6,385 nucleotides of DNA, taken from NCBI GenBank assembly GCA_025353435.1, contig JANXQR010000545.1, positions 1 through 6,385 on the forward strand, given 5' to 3'. Numbering within the stretch: the stretch's first letter is position 1; each line of letters starts with the position of its first letter. This stretch comes from Acidobacteriota bacterium. Lineage in GTDB: Bacteria; Acidobacteriota; Terriglobia; Terriglobales; Acidobacteriaceae. The translations under genes were made by a program, and so were the position numbers. A model generated the notes under the pieces. That model was not told the DNA's origin and made no database searches. It saw nothing but the letters and a program-made list of their open reading frames with translations. Shown piece after piece: positions 1-6,385 of this stretch.

Positions 1-103
1 TGATTGCCCTTCCGGCCCGGGCGAAGGAAACGTACCGGCTATCACACCTGTTTACCTTTTCTCTCTTTCTTCGCTTTTTTCGTATCACTCAACTGTCCCA
101 TCC

Positions 104-112
104 TGCTACAAT
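104..112 (+). promoter_or_regulatory. Candidate extended -10 promoter for recA
   Basis: TGC followed by TACAAT (the hexamer at 107-112) matches an extended sigma-70-type -10 element in five of six hexamer bases plus the upstream TG. Transcription would start near base 119 and give recA a leader of roughly 80 bases. No good -35 hexamer is present 16-18 bases upstream, which an extended -10 can tolerate. The region just before it (about 50-80) is a pyrimidine-rich tract. I see no convincing LexA/SOS operator here. This is a motif-only call. Confidence 0.4.
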
Positions 113-197
113 CCGTTCGAAATGCAGTCTTGGTTTTTCGCGTGCACCCCCTCAATCGGTAAGCACCTTGTGACTGCGCAGAAGGAGAAACACCCGC

Positions 198-1280
<1,083 letters not shown>

Positions 1281-1345
1281 GAACTTTCGTTCAAATTTGT
1301 GCGTAAGTCCTTCAGACGGACAGAGACTGCCCGACTGGATGCGCT

Positions 1346-1380
1346 TCTGCGCTGATTGTTCCCAATCTTTGCAGCGCAGA
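1346..1380. repeat. Nested inverted repeat between recA and the phosphatase gene
   Basis: TCTGCGCTG (1346-1354) and CAGCGCAGA (1372-1380) are perfect 9-bp inverted arms. Inside them ATTG (1355-1358) pairs with CAAT (1363-1366) around a TTCC loop. As RNA this would be about a 13-bp stem with one five-base bulge (1367-1371). No T-tract follows, so it is not a standard intrinsic terminator for recA. It ends three bases before the -10-like box of the next gene, so it may be an operator dyad, an RNA processing or 3'-end stabilising stem, or an attenuator-like element. The arms are seen directly; the role is inference. Confidence 0.6.
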
Positions 1381-1383
1381 CGT

Positions 1384-1389
1384 CATAAT
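1384..1389 (+). promoter_or_regulatory. -10-like box upstream of the phosphatase gene
   Basis: CATAAT matches five of six bases of the sigma-70 -10 consensus and lies ten bases before the ATG at 1400. A start site seven or so bases downstream would leave a leader of only a few bases. No recognisable -35 is present at the usual distance; that position is taken by the inverted repeat at 1346-1380. Confidence 0.35.
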
Positions 1390-1399
1390 CGGATTACCC

Positions 1400-3481
1400 A
1401 TGAAGATGAACGGGCGAGCGGTAAAGCAGCTCCAACTGCGGCTGATGATTCGAAGCCTTGCGGTACTTTGCAGCTGCGTGCTATTTACCCTGTCGTGTCT
1501 CGCGCAAGCATCCCCCGTCGCCACTCCGGCTCCTGCACAAGCCACCGCTCCCGCTCTTTCCGGCCTCCATGCGGTCTTTCAGCTGGACGGACCCTGGCGC
1601 TTCTCAATTGGAGACGATCCGGGCTGGGCCGATCCTGCCTTCGACGACTCGATATGGCTTTCCGTGAACGCAAGCCAGCCCCTTGTCGACCAAGGCATTT
1701 CAGCCTATTCCGGCTATGCATGGTATCGGTTGCGCCTAACCCCACAGCAGCTCGACGACTTTGGCCGGCTCACTGCTGGAGCCGCGCCAGTTCTCCTCGT
1801 CAAAGGCAACTCCATAGGCCAGCTTGCGGTCTACATCAACGGTATCGAGGCCGGACACACCCAGGGAATGACCGATCACCCTTCCATGTATCAGTCGTTA
1901 CCCGTCACCGTGGCTCTCACTCGAACGGACGCGACTGCCCCAATCGTCATCGCCATCCGTACCTGGGCGGGAAGTGACGTAACCGTTCGCCGTGGACTTC
2001 TCGATCGAGTCGAGCTTGGGCCCCCCACCGACATTGCTTCTCGGGTCCAAACCGTCTCCGTGCAACGTTGGAACGAAAGCGCAGCATCTGCCCTGCTTCT
2101 CGCGTTTCTCTTCTTCTGCGTCGCCGGGCTTGGCGTGGCCCTCTATATCGGCCAGCGAAACCACTCGGAATATGTGTGGCTGGCGATCCTCTGCCTGAGC
2201 GTTGCAGCCGAAGGCGCAGCGGACGCTGCCTTTGGGCTGGCTCTCATGCCACTTCCGGTCTATCAGATCGTTAGCATTTTCGCCGGCCATATCTTCATGG
2301 CCGTAACCATCGAGTTTGTCCTTCGCTTCTCCGCCGGCAAGCCGCACAGGTTCGTGCGGATCACCCAGATCTGCATTCTCCTCGTGCCGTTTGTCCACTT
2401 CATTCAAATCCCACAGGTCTACCAGGCGCTTTCTGTCACAGCTGAAATCGTCTTCTGCTCCCTCGTCTGTGTCCTGCTCTTTCGCGCCTGGCGAGGAGGC
2501 CAGGGCGATGCCGGCGTCATGCTGATTCCTTTCTTCCTAGCCGCCACGGCTAACTCCATCGACACAGTCCTCGGATACGCTCTGGCCCAGCATTGGCTCC
2601 CGGAACGAATCGCATCTCCCCGCTTTCATCTCGGTCCCGTCTACTTCGGCACAGGAACCATCGCCTATAGCGTCTTCCTCGCCAGCCTCCTTGCCGTCAT
2701 CCTTTACCGCTTTATTCGCGTCAGCCAGTTGGAGCAGCGCTCCAACGCCGAAATTGCCGCGGCGCGCAGCGTACAGGCCCTCCTCATACCCACGCAACTC
2801 CCCTCAACCCGTAACTTCGTACTTGAGAGCGCCTACCTCCCCATCAACGGCGTCGGCGGCGACTTCTTCCAGGTCCTCCCCCTCAAAGACGATTCCCTGC
2901 TCTTGGTCGTCGGCGACGTCAGCGGAAAAGGTCTCCAGGCTGCTATGAATTCCAGCACCCTCGTCGGCGCCCTGCGCAACGAGCTCTCCCACGACCCCGC
3001 CACCGTCCTCGAACACCTCAACCACGTCCTCATCGGCGCTGTATCTTCTCCCGGCGCTCTGCCTGAACTCGACTCCGCCCCCTGCTTCGCCACCTGTCTC
3101 TGCGCGCGCATCTACCCCGACGGCACCCTCATCATCGCCAACGCCGGCCACCTCGGCCCCTATCGCGACGGCCGCGAGTTGGACCTGCTCCCCGGCCTCC
3201 CCTTAGGCGTCATCGCCGACTCTCAATACGAAGAAACCACATACCAGCTGAATCACGGCGACCGCCTCGTCTTCCTCTCCGATGGCGTCGTCGAAGCTGC
3301 CAACTCGGAAGGCGAGTTGTTCGGATTCGAACGCACCCAGCAGGTCAGCAATGAATCCGCACGTTACATCGCCCAGACCGCCCAGCGATTCGGCCAGACC
3401 GACGACATCACTGTCGTCTCCATCTATATCGCCGCCCGCACCGCCCGCCGCGACAAAAACGAGCTCTCCCAATTGCGATGA
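1400..3481 (+). CDS. Membrane-anchored PP2C/SpoIIE-type protein phosphatase with carbohydrate-binding-like ectodomain
   Basis: Probable receptor phosphatase: an external domain and a multi-pass membrane region coupled to a cytoplasmic Ser/Thr phosphatase. The 693 residues read as: signal peptide ending near A35-A37; Ala/Pro-rich linker (39-52); a beta-sandwich resembling the sugar-binding domain of family 2 glycosidases (about 55-208, with GPWRF, GDDPGWADPAFDDSIW and YAWYRLRL); about seven membrane helices (about 229-251, 258-280, 286-309, 320-340, 344-363, 371-393, 415-438), as in 7TMR-DISM receptors; a charged linker with AARSVQALLIP (454-464); and a SpoIIE/PP2C domain (about 465-680). Metal-site motifs are intact: GGDFF (D488), GDVSGKG (D506), NAGHLGPY (581-588), SDGVVEA (D628) and QTDDIT (D668/D669). 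Activity is therefore expected. There is no Shine-Dalgarno at 1400. M16 (1445) would give a more typical signal peptide, so the start is uncertain. Family relatives dephosphorylate STAS-domain anti-anti-sigma factors, but no such partner is in the window. The ligand and substrate are unknown. Confidence 0.9.
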   Translation: MKMNGRAVKQLQLRLMIRSLAVLCSCVLFTLSCLAQASPVATPAPAQATAPALSGLHAVFQLDGPWRFSIGDDPGWADPAFDDSIWLSVNASQPLVDQGISAYSGYAWYRLRLTPQQLDDFGRLTAGAAPVLLVKGNSIGQLAVYINGIEAGHTQGMTDHPSMYQSLPVTVALTRTDATAPIVIAIRTWAGSDVTVRRGLLDRVELGPPTDIASRVQTVSVQRWNESAASALLLAFLFFCVAGLGVALYIGQRNHSEYVWLAILCLSVAAEGAADAAFGLALMPLPVYQIVSIFAGHIFMAVTIEFVLRFSAGKPHRFVRITQICILLVPFVHFIQIPQVYQALSVTAEIVFCSLVCVLLFRAWRGGQGDAGVMLIPFFLAATANSIDTVLGYALAQHWLPERIASPRFHLGPVYFGTGTIAYSVFLASLLAVILYRFIRVSQLEQRSNAEIAAARSVQALLIPTQLPSTRNFVLESAYLPINGVGGDFFQVLPLKDDSLLLVVGDVSGKGLQAAMNSSTLVGALRNELSHDPATVLEHLNHVLIGAVSSPGALPELDSAPCFATCLCARIYPDGTLIIANAGHLGPYRDGRELDLLPGLPLGVIADSQYEETTYQLNHGDRLVFLSDGVVEAANSEGELFGFERTQQVSNESARYIAQTAQRFGQTDDITVVSIYIAARTARRDKNELSQLR

Positions 3482-3519
3482 CCACCAATTCATCGCACGC
3501 CGCCTCTCAGCGCATGCCG

Positions 3520-3525
3520 TACAAT
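3520..3525 (+). promoter_or_regulatory. -10-like box upstream of coaD
   Basis: TACAAT, the same hexamer as upstream of recA, lies 16 bases before the coaD ATG. The implied leader is about ten bases and contains no Shine-Dalgarno. No good -35 is visible. coaD might instead be co-transcribed with the phosphatase gene, which ends 60 bases upstream. Confidence 0.35.
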
Positions 3526-3541
3526 CCCCTTTGAGCCCCGC

Positions 3542-4039
3542 ATGCCCGTAAGAGCCCTCTATCCCGGCACTTTCGATCCGCCCACCAACGGGCACGTCGA
3601 CCTCATCCAGCGCGGCTCAAAACTCTTCGACCACCTCACCGTCGCCGTCCTCAACAACCCCGGCAAAAACCCCCTCTTCTCCGTCGCCGAGCGCGTCGTC
3701 ATGCTCACCGAATGCACCCGCACCCTGGGCAATGTCTCCGTCGCCACCTTCGACGGCCTCATGGTCGAGTTCGCCCGCCAGCAAGGCGCCTCCGCCGTCC
3801 TGCGCGGCATTCGCGCCATCTCCGACTACGAATACGAATTCCAGATGGCCCTCATGAATCGCCGCCTCGCCCCCGAGATCGAAACCGTCTTTCTGCAGCC
3901 CGCCGGCCGCTACTCCTTCGTCAGCTCCCGCATGATCAAGGAAGTCTTCAGCTTCGGCGGCGACGTCACGGGCCTCCTTCCGCCCAACGTCCTCAAGCGC
4001 CTTCGCGGCCGCATGGGCAAGACCGAAAGCAAGACCTGA
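3542..4039 (+). CDS. coaD: Phosphopantetheine adenylyltransferase
   Basis: CoaD transfers AMP from ATP to 4'-phosphopantetheine, giving dephospho-CoA and pyrophosphate, the penultimate step of coenzyme A synthesis in the cytoplasm. The 165 residues are full length. The nucleotidyltransferase signature YPGTFDPPTNGH covers residues 7-18, with TNGH (15-18) as the T/HxGH ATP-binding motif. K42 (in NPGKNPLF), R88 and R91 (in LRGIRAISDYEYEFQMALMN) and YSFVSSRMIKEV (124-135) correspond to the substrate-binding elements of the E. coli enzyme. The third Ser of the usual SSS/T run is Arg here, a position I take to be variable in the family. The start is fixed by the conserved N-terminus, which begins two or three residues after Met. 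There is no Shine-Dalgarno. It lies 60 bases after the phosphatase gene and 85 bases before tyrS, with no functional link to either. Confidence 0.97.
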   Translation: MPVRALYPGTFDPPTNGHVDLIQRGSKLFDHLTVAVLNNPGKNPLFSVAERVVMLTECTRTLGNVSVATFDGLMVEFARQQGASAVLRGIRAISDYEYEFQMALMNRRLAPEIETVFLQPAGRYSFVSSRMIKEVFSFGGDVTGLLPPNVLKRLRGRMGKTESKT

Positions 4040-4069
4040 CTCAATTCCTCAATCGAATCCAATTCCAAG

Positions 4070-4095
4070 CCCCGCCCCCAACCCTCCAACCCCCC
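4070..4095 (-). other. Candidate G-quadruplex (- strand) / i-motif (+ strand) upstream of tyrS
   Basis: On the + strand there are four C-runs: 4070-4073 (4), 4075-4079 (5), 4082-4084 (3) and 4090-4095 (6), separated by 1, 2 and 5 bases. The complementary strand therefore fits the canonical pattern of four G-runs of at least three with loops of 1-7. The block lies in a G-poor intergenic stretch and covers the place where a -35 element for the TATACT box at 4110 would sit. For tyrS the G-rich strand is the template strand. The motif is seen directly; folding and any regulatory effect are inference. Confidence 0.5.
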
Positions 4096-4109
4096 ACACC
4101 TCGCGACTT

Positions 4110-4115
4110 TATACT
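4110..4115 (+). promoter_or_regulatory. -10-like box immediately upstream of tyrS
   Basis: TATACT matches five of six bases of the -10 consensus and stands nine bases before the tyrS ATG. A transcript starting about seven bases downstream would have a leader of only two or three bases, that is, be essentially leaderless. No Shine-Dalgarno lies between the box and the ATG, which fits. No -35 match is found. Confidence 0.45.
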
Positions 4116-4124
4116 CAACAAAGC

Positions 4125-5399
4125 ATGAGCCAATTTCTTCCCGTCGATGAACAGCTAGACCTGCTCCAAAAAGGCGCAGCGGAAATCATCCGCGTCAGCG
4201 ACCTCCGCGAGCGCCTTGAAGACAGCCGCAAAACCGGCCGCCCCCTCCGCGTCAAAGCCGGCTTCGACCCCACCGCGCCCGACCTCCACCTCGGCCACAC
4301 CGTGCTCATGCGCAAGCTCCGCCACTTCCAGCAGCTCGGCCACCAGGTCATCTTCCTAATCGGCGACTTCACATCCCTCATCGGCGACCCCACCGGCCGC
4401 AACGTCACCCGCAAGCCCCTCACGCGCGAACAAATTGACGCCAACGCCGAAACCTACAAGCAGCAGGTTTTCAAAATCCTCGACGAACAACTCACCGAAG
4501 TCCGCTACAACTCCGAGTGGCTCGGCAAGCTCGGCTACGAGGCCACCATCCGCCTCGCCTCGCATTTCACCGTCTCGCAGATGATCGAGCGCGATGAATT
4601 TCATAAGCGCTTTAGTGAGGAACAGCCCATCGGTCTCCATGAGTTCCTCTATCCCCTCATGCAGGGCTACGACTCCGTCGCCCTGGAGTGCGACGTAGAG
4701 CTCGGCGGCACCGACCAGCGCTTCAATCTCGGCGCCGGGCGCGACCTCCAGCGCCAGTACGGCCAGAAGCCCCAGATCATCCTCATGACCCCCATCCTCG
4801 AAGGCCTCGACGGCGTACAGAAAATGTCGAAATCCCTCAACAACGCCATCGGCATCCAGGAGCCGCCCCAGGAAATGTACGGCAAGCTCATGTCGATTTG
4901 CGACGAGCTCATGTGGAAATACTGGGTCTTCCTCACCGACCTGAAGCAGTCCGAAGTGGACGACCTGCGCGCCCAGGTCAACGCTGGCTCGCTCCATCCC
5001 ATGGAAGCCAAAAAGCGTCTCGCGCGCACCATCACCGCCGACTTTCACGGCAACGCGGCCGCTGCGCACGCCGACGAAAACTGGGCGCGCATGTTTCAGC
5101 AGAAGTCCGAGAGTGAAGACCTTGAAGAGGTCGACATCGCCTACGCCGACCTGGTCGCCCCATCCTCAGGCGACCCTGGCTTATTGCAGATCCGCCTGCC
5201 CAAGCTGCTCATCCAGCTCGGCCTCGCCGCCAGCGGCGCTGAAGCCAGCCGCAAAATCGCCGAGAAAGCCGTCAAGCTCGATGGCGAAGTCGTCACCAAC
5301 TCCCTCATCACCCTCGCCGCTCTCCCCACCCGCATAGTGGTCCGTCTCGGCAAGCGCGCCAAGGCCGCCATCATCGGCAGCGTCGGCGAAGGCGTGTAG
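4125..5399 (+). CDS. tyrS: Tyrosyl-tRNA synthetase
   Basis: TyrS is a class I aminoacyl-tRNA synthetase that activates tyrosine with ATP and charges tRNA-Tyr in the cytoplasm. The 424 residues are a normal length. The Rossmann catalytic domain carries the HIGH motif as HLGH (55-58, within FDPTAPDLHLGH) and the KMSKS motif intact at 233-237. FLIGDFTSLIGDPTGR (77-92), FLYPLMQGYDS (174-184) and GGTDQRFN (194-201) form the tyrosine and tRNA pocket. The C-terminus from about 357 is an S4-type RNA-binding domain with ASGAEASRKI and VKLDGEVV. The motif spacing suggests the TyrZ-like bacterial subgroup rather than the E. coli type; this is from memory. The start fits the family N-terminus (LPVDEQLDLLQKGAAEII). 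No T-box leader is present: only 85 bases separate it from coaD. No clear intrinsic terminator follows the stop. Confidence 0.97.
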   Translation: MSQFLPVDEQLDLLQKGAAEIIRVSDLRERLEDSRKTGRPLRVKAGFDPTAPDLHLGHTVLMRKLRHFQQLGHQVIFLIGDFTSLIGDPTGRNVTRKPLTREQIDANAETYKQQVFKILDEQLTEVRYNSEWLGKLGYEATIRLASHFTVSQMIERDEFHKRFSEEQPIGLHEFLYPLMQGYDSVALECDVELGGTDQRFNLGAGRDLQRQYGQKPQIILMTPILEGLDGVQKMSKSLNNAIGIQEPPQEMYGKLMSICDELMWKYWVFLTDLKQSEVDDLRAQVNAGSLHPMEAKKRLARTITADFHGNAAAAHADENWARMFQQKSESEDLEEVDIAYADLVAPSSGDPGLLQIRLPKLLIQLGLAASGAEASRKIAEKAVKLDGEVVTNSLITLAALPTRIVVRLGKRAKAAIIGSVGEGV

Positions 5400-5418
5400 C
5401 CTCAGGGCGGATCGCATC

Positions 5419-5424
5419 TATACT
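5419..5424 (+). promoter_or_regulatory. -10-like box before a short signal-peptide ORF
   Basis: TATACT, identical to the box upstream of tyrS, lies 20 bases after the tyrS stop codon and exactly seven bases before an ATG at 5432. A usual -10 to start-site distance would put transcription start at or beside that ATG. No -35 match is seen. Confidence 0.35.
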
Positions 5425-5431
5425 CTGGCCA

Positions 5432-5542
5432 ATGAAACTGGGAAGCCGCCGTGCACTTCTCGCTGCCCTGATCAGTGCACAGTTCGTGTGGGCGCAAAAT
5501 GTCGGGCTCAAGGTCAGGACGACGATCTGTTTCCGCCCATGA
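5432..5542 (+). CDS. Short ORF with signal peptide, possible remnant of a secreted-protein gene
   Basis: I do not recognise this as a known gene. It encodes 36 residues beginning MKLGSRRALLAALISAQFVW, with a basic start, a hydrophobic core and a plausible signal peptidase site after A21 (VWA|Q). Only about 15 residues follow, ending in TICFRP. In a second frame the bases 5506-5559 read AQGQDDDLFPPMSSFPPP before a TAG at 5560, an acidic and Pro-rich tail that looks more like a mature secreted segment. One indel near 5498-5515 could have split a slightly longer gene. The inverted arms GTGCACT (5451-5457) and AGTGCAC (5474-5480) lie inside it. A TATACT box seven bases upstream suggests it is, or was, transcribed. 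It may equally be a genuine tiny secreted peptide or chance. Confidence 0.35.
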   Translation: MKLGSRRALLAALISAQFVWAQNVGLKVRTTICFRP

Positions 5543-5573
5543 GCAGTTTCCCGCCGCCGTAGCCGGGGTCTTT

Positions 5574-5594
5574 CTGATCACTGATCACTGACCA
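5574..5594. repeat. 7-bp tandem repeat between convergent genes
   Basis: Three adjacent heptamers, CTGATCA, CTGATCA and CTGACCA, are followed by CTG of a partial fourth copy. The unit contains the palindrome TGATCA, so TGATC and GATCA can pair around ACT. The repeat lies just past the stop codon of the - strand CBS gene, in the convergent gap after tyrS. No T-tract makes it a standard terminator in either direction. The role is unknown. Confidence 0.7.
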
Positions 5595-5601
5595 CTGCTT
5601 C

Positions 5602-6054
5602 TTACGCCGGATACCCGCCCGTAATATATCCCTGCAGCGCCTCAATCGCATGCTGCTGCCCGGAGATCACCCAGTTCACCATGTCGCCCATTGACACCAT
5701 GCCCACCACCCGGTCCCGTTCCAGCACCGGTAAATGGCGGAAATGCCGCTTCGTCATCAGCGTCATGCACTCGTCCACAGTATGCTCGGGGCTCACAAAC
5801 ATCACCGGGCTGGTCATGATCTGCGCCACCTTGGTCTCCCGCGACATGTGGCCCAGCAGAACACATTTCCGGGCGTAATCGCGCTCTGAAAACATGCCCA
5901 CCAGTTTGCCATGCGAGCACACCATCAGCGCGCCAATATCGTACTCGGCCAGCATCTCAAGGCCCTCGTAAACTGATTGATCCGGGTCGAGGGAAAGAAC
6001 CTTGTTGAACACCTTGTTCCGCATCACCACTTCTACTGTGTCGTTAGTATGCAT
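5602..6054 (-). CDS. CBS-domain pair protein
   Basis: A 150-residue soluble protein made almost entirely of two CBS domains (about 15-68 and 77-132), forming one Bateman module. Such modules bind adenine nucleotides or related ligands and act as energy or nucleotide sensors. Both copies keep the ligand-site pattern: GMFSERD (53-59) and GMVSMGD (118-124). The second copy begins MTSPVMFVSPEHTVDECMTLM and contains KRHFRHLPV (102-110), typical of stand-alone CBS proteins. No enzymatic or DNA-binding domain is fused, so the target is unknown. The ATG at 6054 is preceded by GGGAGG (6064-6059, - strand) at a short four-base spacing, which favours it over the in-frame M11. The gene is convergent with tyrS and has its own promoter-like sequence. 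Annotation as IMP dehydrogenase would be wrong: the catalytic domain is absent. Confidence 0.93.
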   Translation of the reverse strand: MHTNDTVEVVMRNKVFNKVLSLDPDQSVYEGLEMLAEYDIGALMVCSHGKLVGMFSERDYARKCVLLGHMSRETKVAQIMTSPVMFVSPEHTVDECMTLMTKRHFRHLPVLERDRVVGMVSMGDMVNWVISGQQHAIEALQGYITGGYPA

Positions 6055-6058
6055 AGGA

Positions 6059-6064
6059 CCTCCC
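6059..6064 (-). promoter_or_regulatory. Ribosome-binding site of the CBS gene
   Basis: On the - strand GGGAGG is followed by TCCT and then the ATG at 6054-6052. The purine core is strong but the spacing is slightly short. It decides the start in favour of the first ATG. Confidence 0.6.
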
Positions 6065-6141
6065 GGGGGATTGGAGTTCCGCCTGGGGTAAGTGCCGGCA
6101 GCGAGCGCGGCTGCCCCTCGGCCTTGGCGGTATGGAAATGC

Positions 6142-6171
6142 AGTGTAGCGCGCTTTTTACACAATTGTCGC
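6142..6171 (-). promoter_or_regulatory. Candidate promoter of the CBS gene
   Basis: Read on the - strand, GCGACA (6171-6166, four of six matches to a -35) is followed after 18 bases by TACACT (6147-6142, four of six matches to a -10). Transcription would start near 6135, giving a leader of about 80 bases ahead of the Shine-Dalgarno. The spacer includes the short palindrome ACAATTGT (6161-6168). The matches are moderate, so this is a tentative call. Confidence 0.35.
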
Positions 6172-6385
6172 TACTTATCAGGAAAATCTGAAGGCGCACG
6201 AGCACAAAGGTCAAGCAAGGCCGTAATTCCACCCATTCCGTGGGCGCCCCATTAGTGGGGAAGGTCAGTCGTTTTTCTGGAAGGAGCAGGGGCCTTCAGG
6301 TGTCAAGTTCCAGGACATGGTTTACGTTTTGTCTCTGGACATCCTTTACAGTTGTGGATTTGCCAGCCATGTTTCGACGGCCGTC
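6172..6385. other. Right-hand region with no supportable gene
   Basis: Together with the CBS leader this makes 331 bases without a clear gene. It contains a short hairpin, CCCCA/TGGGG around TTAG (6247-6260), with a T5 run only 12 bases further on, too far for a standard terminator. Short open frames run off the right edge: + strand from ATG 6317 (23 codons) or ATG 6369, and - strand frames ending near 6298. None has a good ribosome-binding site or a recognisable protein. It may be the promoter region or end of a gene lying beyond the window. Confidence 0.5.

Noticed and set aside
1898..2407. 169-codon - strand ORF inside the phosphatase gene
   Set aside because: It is antisense to the membrane region of a convincing gene, and I see no domain, hydrophobic pattern or ribosome-binding site of its own.
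4040..4124. T-box or other riboswitch leader for tyrS
   Set aside because: The gap is only 85 bases, the promoter-like box is nine bases from the ATG, and no specifier loop or antiterminator-like element is visible.
4356..5069. 237-codon - strand ORF antisense to tyrS
   Set aside because: It is fully antisense to a canonical tyrS, with composition typical of the reverse complement of C3-rich codons and no recognisable motif.
6147..6158. AGCGCGCT palindrome followed by T-run as a + strand terminator
   Set aside because: The palindrome is only eight bases with no room for a loop, so it would not form a stable hairpin. The position better fits the - strand promoter of the CBS gene.
6278..6300. 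Hairpin around GAAGG/CCTTC as a terminator
   Set aside because: The perfect core is only five base pairs and the T-run lies before it on the + strand, not after it, so it is not an intrinsic terminator in either direction.
6298..6385. Possible gene ends or starts at the right edge (- strand frames with a Cys-containing tail, + strand ATG at 6317)
   Set aside because: The open stretches are under 30 codons, occur in several frames at once and lack a Shine-Dalgarno or recognisable sequence. They cannot be told from chance.

Overview
The window looks like a housekeeping stretch of a GC-rich bacterial chromosome, most probably an acidobacterium (Acidobacteriota, Terriglobia-like). This assignment is an inference. 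It rests on strongly C-ending codons, C-rich coding strands, a carbohydrate-binding-like ectodomain joined to a multi-pass membrane region and a SpoIIE/PP2C phosphatase (a layout common in that phylum as I know it), and SD-poor genes with -10-like boxes very close to their start codons. No mobile element, CRISPR array, tRNA or rRNA is visible.

Layout, left to right. Bases 1-197 are a leader region with a pyrimidine-rich tract, an extended -10 promoter candidate and the Shine-Dalgarno of recA. recA (198-1280) is complete and canonical. A 119-base gap follows, holding a strong nested inverted repeat next to a -10-like box. Next come a large membrane-anchored PP2C/SpoIIE-type phosphatase (1400-3481), coaD (3542-4039, coenzyme A biosynthesis) and tyrS (4125-5399, tyrosyl-tRNA synthetase), all on the + strand with gaps of 60-120 bases. 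Between coaD and tyrS is a C-rich, G-poor block whose complementary strand fits the canonical G-quadruplex pattern. After tyrS there is a short signal-peptide ORF (5432-5542), possibly the remains of a secreted-protein gene, and a 7-bp tandem repeat. A two-CBS-domain protein runs on the - strand (5602-6054), convergent with tyrS. Bases 6055-6385 hold its ribosome-binding site and probable promoter and otherwise no gene I can support.

The genes do not form an obvious single pathway. recA (DNA repair), coaD (CoA) and tyrS (translation) are universal functions. The phosphatase and the CBS protein are sensor or regulator types with no dedicated partner visible here: no anti-sigma factor, STAS antagonist or kinase. 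Each + strand gene seems to have its own promoter-like box, so independent transcription is at least as likely as one operon. I did not find a convincing undescribed system. The most interesting signals are regulatory: very short or absent 5' leaders, the G-quadruplex candidate at tyrS, and the inverted repeat upstream of the phosphatase.
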